Below, in pieces: positions 7,422 through 9,253 of a stretch of 9,253 bases of DNA. The stretch is from an uncultured Porphyromonadaceae bacterium. GTDB lineage: Bacteria; Bacteroidota; Bacteroidia; Bacteroidales; CAMTPD01. Within the stretch, counting starts at the first letter, position 1. Each line of letters opens with the position of its first letter. Location: positions 1-9,253 of the forward strand of contig CAMTPD010000028.1 in the NCBI GenBank assembly GCA_947074265.1. The letters are read 5' to 3'. A program made the position numbers and the translations under genes. The notes below the pieces were generated by a model. It worked only from the letters and a program-made list of their open reading frames with translations, was not told the DNA's origin and did no database searches.

Positions 7422-8129
7422 TCATTGTATCAATGGCAGATTTTCTACGGCATACTGGCGCGAATAGGCATTGAAGTGCCACCACTCGGAACGGATGGTT
7501 CTGAAGCCGGCCTTGCGCATTATGTCTCGAAGCAACAGTCGGTTGGCTCGTTCGTCTTCAGTGATTTTGCCGGTTGATACCAATTCTGCCTCGTTGTCTA
7601 TGTGGGCTTCTTTGCCAAAGTAATCGTATTCGGTGCCCATGGATAATGGGGTTCCGTTTTCATCCAGAATGGTTACGTCTATCGCTGCGCCATAGTTGTG
7701 AAGTCCTCCCCCTCGTGCCGGATTAGAAACGTAGATGGAATTTTTTGTTCCCGCGACCGACTTCCACATTTGTTGCTGTACCCGCATAGGGCGTGCTGCG
7801 TCGAGAATAAGTAATGTGTATGCCGGATGTTTTGCTTTGAGTAGCTGATTGGCTTTTACAACCATGTGCGCCACTTCATTGCGAAGCCAAGCTTTGGTGA
7901 TTCCTCCGTAAAGGTTCTTCCCGAGGAAGTTGTGCTCGGTTGCATAAACTATGTGTACACGCAGGGTGGTGTCGAGCTGTGCCACATCGGTAAGGTTGCT
8001 TTGCTGCATCAGTTGGTCGTTGATTTCGGCCAACTGAGATTGTGCCTTTATCGGTTTACTCAGCAACGAAAAACAGCAGAGCAAAAGGAGTATCCAACTG
8101 TTGGTATACAGCTTTCTGATTGAATTCAT
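7422..8129 (-). CDS. Secreted D-Ala-D-Ala dipeptidase, M15D (VanX/DdpX-like)
   Basis: This 235-aa zinc dipeptidase is predicted to hydrolyse free D-Ala-D-Ala. The N-terminus MNSIRKLYTNSWILLLLCCF is a signal peptide or anchor with likely cleavage after KAQ (residue 30), so the enzyme should act in the periplasm, unlike cytoplasmic VanX. The M15 signatures are complete: Arg113 in LDAARPMR, zinc ligands His144 and Asp151 in GGGLHNYGAAID, catalytic Glu215 and zinc ligand His218 in SEWWHFN. The frame is open upstream to 8363, but that extension overlaps murI by 188 nt and would bury the signal peptide, so 8129 is chosen. The gap to murI is 46 bp. There is no vanH/vanA-like ligase nearby, so a role in peptidoglycan turnover or D-Ala salvage is more likely than glycopeptide resistance. 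Confidence 0.9.
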   Translation of the reverse strand: MNSIRKLYTNSWILLLLCCFSLLSKPIKAQSQLAEINDQLMQQSNLTDVAQLDTTLRVHIVYATEHNFLGKNLYGGITKAWLRNEVAHMVVKANQLLKAKHPAYTLLILDAARPMRVQQQMWKSVAGTKNSIYVSNPARGGGLHNYGAAIDVTILDENGTPLSMGTEYDYFGKEAHIDNEAELVSTGKITEDERANRLLLRDIMRKAGFRTIRSEWWHFNAYSRQYAVENLPLIQ

Positions 8130-8175
8130 CAACGAATGGGGGTTGTGCCCAAGGGCTTTGTTTGGATTTGTTTCT

Positions 8176-9012
8176 TTAGCGAAGGGTGATGCGTTCGGCT
8201 TCGATCCGACTTTTAAGAAAAACTTCGGCTGCTTCGGCAAACTTCGATACCGATTCGGTGGTTTGGAAACGCATGGTTCCGCCACGTGTAATGCGCTGTT
8301 CCATTTCGGGATGACGCAACAGGTAGTTTTCAAGACTTGCCGCAACGTAGTCTCCTTGCGCAATCAACCGAACATGTGCCGGTGTATATTGCCTGATCTT
8401 ATCGAGCAATAAAGGATAATGCGTACAGCCAAGTATTAGTGTGTCTATCTGCGGATCGATAGCCAAGATGTGATTGATGTTTTTCTTTACAAAGTAGTCG
8501 GCTCCTTCTGTGGCAAACTCGTTGTTCTCGACCAGTGGAGCCCACATCGGACATGCCTCGCCAACGACTTCTATTGCTGGATTGATCTTATGAATTTCGA
8601 TAGGATAGGATTCGGAAGAAATGGTTCCGGCTGTTGCTAATATACCGACGTGCTTTGTTTGGGTCATGTCGTTTATAACCTCTACAGTAGGACGTATCAC
8701 GCCCAATACACGACGACTGGGATCCCATTGGGGAAGATCGCATTGCTGGATGGTACGAAGTGCTTTGGCTGATGCCGTATTGCAGGCTAGAATTACGAGC
8801 TGGCACCCTTCTTCGAATAGTTTATATACTGCCTGACGGGTAAATTCATATACGACTTCGAACGAACGCGAGCCGTAGGGTGCACGCGCATTGTCGCCCA
8901 AGTAAAGGTAATCGTACTGAGGAAGATGTTCTTTTATTTTGTCCAGGATGGTAAGTCCCCCATAGCCGGAGTCGAACAAACCGATTGGTCCCGGTTTGGA
9001 TGATAACTGCAT
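8176..9012 (-). CDS. murI: Glutamate racemase
   Basis: This 278-aa cofactor-independent racemase converts L-glutamate to D-glutamate for the second residue of the peptidoglycan stem peptide; it acts in the cytoplasm. The family motifs are intact: IGLFDSGYGGL (10-20, with Asp14 and Ser15), YLGDNARAPYG (37-47), the first catalytic cysteine Cys77 in LACNTAS, and the second, Cys196, in LGCTHYPLL followed by His198. The length is normal. The start at 9012 precedes the conserved PIGLFDSG block by nine residues. An OmpH/Skp-like gene lies upstream on the same strand, the usual Bacteroidales order. A terminator-like hairpin separates the two, ending only 19 nt before this start codon. Confidence 0.96.
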   Translation of the reverse strand: MQLSSKPGPIGLFDSGYGGLTILDKIKEHLPQYDYLYLGDNARAPYGSRSFEVVYEFTRQAVYKLFEEGCQLVILACNTASAKALRTIQQCDLPQWDPSRRVLGVIRPTVEVINDMTQTKHVGILATAGTISSESYPIEIHKINPAIEVVGEACPMWAPLVENNEFATEGADYFVKKNINHILAIDPQIDTLILGCTHYPLLLDKIRQYTPAHVRLIAQGDYVAASLENYLLRHPEMEQRITRGGTMRFQTTESVSKFAEAAEVFLKSRIEAERITLR

Positions 9013-9031
9013 AACAATTGCATGAATAAAA

Positions 9032-9062
9032 GAAAGGATGCCTGTTGTGCGGGCATCCTTTC
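9032..9062 (-). terminator. Intrinsic terminator / attenuator-like hairpin between ompH and murI
   Basis: This is a perfect 11-bp inverted repeat, GAAAGGATGCC (9032-9042) with GGCATCCTTTC (9052-9062), with a 9-nt loop. On the minus strand it is followed by TTTTATT. It lies 23 bp after the ompH stop and 19 nt before the murI start, so it either ends the ompH transcript or passes a fraction of it into murI. Confidence 0.85.
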
Positions 9063-9085
9063 GTAATGTAATATCGTGTTGCTGA

Positions 9086-9253
9086 TTATTTCAAACCAAG
9101 TTTTGCTTTTACTTGTGGAGTTGCATCAACTGCGCCTGTACCAACAAATAATACAATCTGTGGATTGTTTTCTAGAAGATACGCAAAACCGTTTTCAGTA
9201 CCTACAGCTTTGATCGCGTCAGCAATCTTTTGTTGTACCGGAGCAAGAAGTTC
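9086..9253 (-). CDS. OmpH/Skp-family periplasmic chaperone (C-terminal 55 aa, partial)
   Basis: Only the last 55 codons and the TAA stop (9086-9088) are in the window; the gene continues beyond the right edge. The visible tail has VQQKIADAIKAVGTENGFAYLLENN, then PQIVLFVGTGAVDATPQVKAKLGLK. This is the typical OmpH/Skp C-terminal pattern in Bacteroidota: an amphipathic helix, a xNGYxYVLD-like strand, then the DxTxxVxxKLG ending. Skp-type trimers carry unfolded outer-membrane proteins across the periplasm to the BAM machinery. The position immediately before murI supports the call, since ompH-murI is a common gene order in this group. The signal peptide and the coiled-coil tentacles are outside the window. 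Confidence 0.85.
   Translation of the reverse strand, partial: ELLAPVQQKIADAIKAVGTENGFAYLLENNPQIVLFVGTGAVDATPQVKAKLGLK

Noticed and set aside
7422..8129. Vancomycin resistance gene vanX
   Set aside because: The motifs fit M15D, but the protein has a signal peptide and there is no vanH, ligase or vanRS nearby.
8130..8363. N-terminal extension of the dipeptidase into murI
   Set aside because: It is read through murI in another frame and would place the signal peptide internally; the start at 8129 gives a normal secreted protein.

Overview
The window looks like a chromosomal segment of a Bacteroidota bacterium, most likely order Bacteroidales. The grounds are a LytS/LytTR-type sensor-regulator pair, a fimbrillin-like lipoprotein, META-domain lipoproteins with Bacteroidota-style lipoboxes, an OmpH/Skp gene directly upstream of murI, a TAnnTTTG-type -7 promoter element, and starts without strong Shine-Dalgarno sequences. 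I do not claim a genus. No rRNA, tRNA, CRISPR array, insertion sequence or integrase was seen.

Layout from left to right. Positions 1-1610 (+) hold the 3' part of a membrane histidine kinase followed by its LytTR response regulator. Positions 1629-2597 (-) hold a fimbrillin-like lipoprotein convergent with the regulator. Positions 2815-3770 (-) hold a two-gene operon of META-domain lipoproteins whose reading frames overlap at ATGA, with a clear promoter element upstream and a strong hairpin terminator downstream. Positions 4029-5756 (+) hold an M23 murein endopeptidase lipoprotein of the MepM type and a YccF-family membrane protein. Positions 5842-6011 hold a tandem array of four 44-bp hairpin repeats between convergent genes. 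Positions 6017-9253 (-) are, in order of transcription, the end of an OmpH/Skp-like periplasmic chaperone, a terminator-like hairpin, murI (glutamate racemase), a secreted VanX/DdpX-type D-Ala-D-Ala dipeptidase, and a MATE efflux transporter.

The common theme is the cell envelope. MurI supplies D-glutamate for peptidoglycan precursors, the M15 dipeptidase cleaves D-Ala-D-Ala outside the cytoplasm, and the M23 protein cuts peptide cross-links in the sacculus. The OmpH-like protein escorts outer-membrane proteins, and the META and fimbrillin proteins are predicted lipoproteins. Most of this is ordinary core Bacteroidales content and I found no convincing new multi-gene system. The most unusual item is the 44-bp hairpin array: its two sub-families differ by compensatory and G.U-tolerant changes that keep pairing best on the + strand RNA. 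The next is the terminator-like hairpin only 19 nt upstream of murI.
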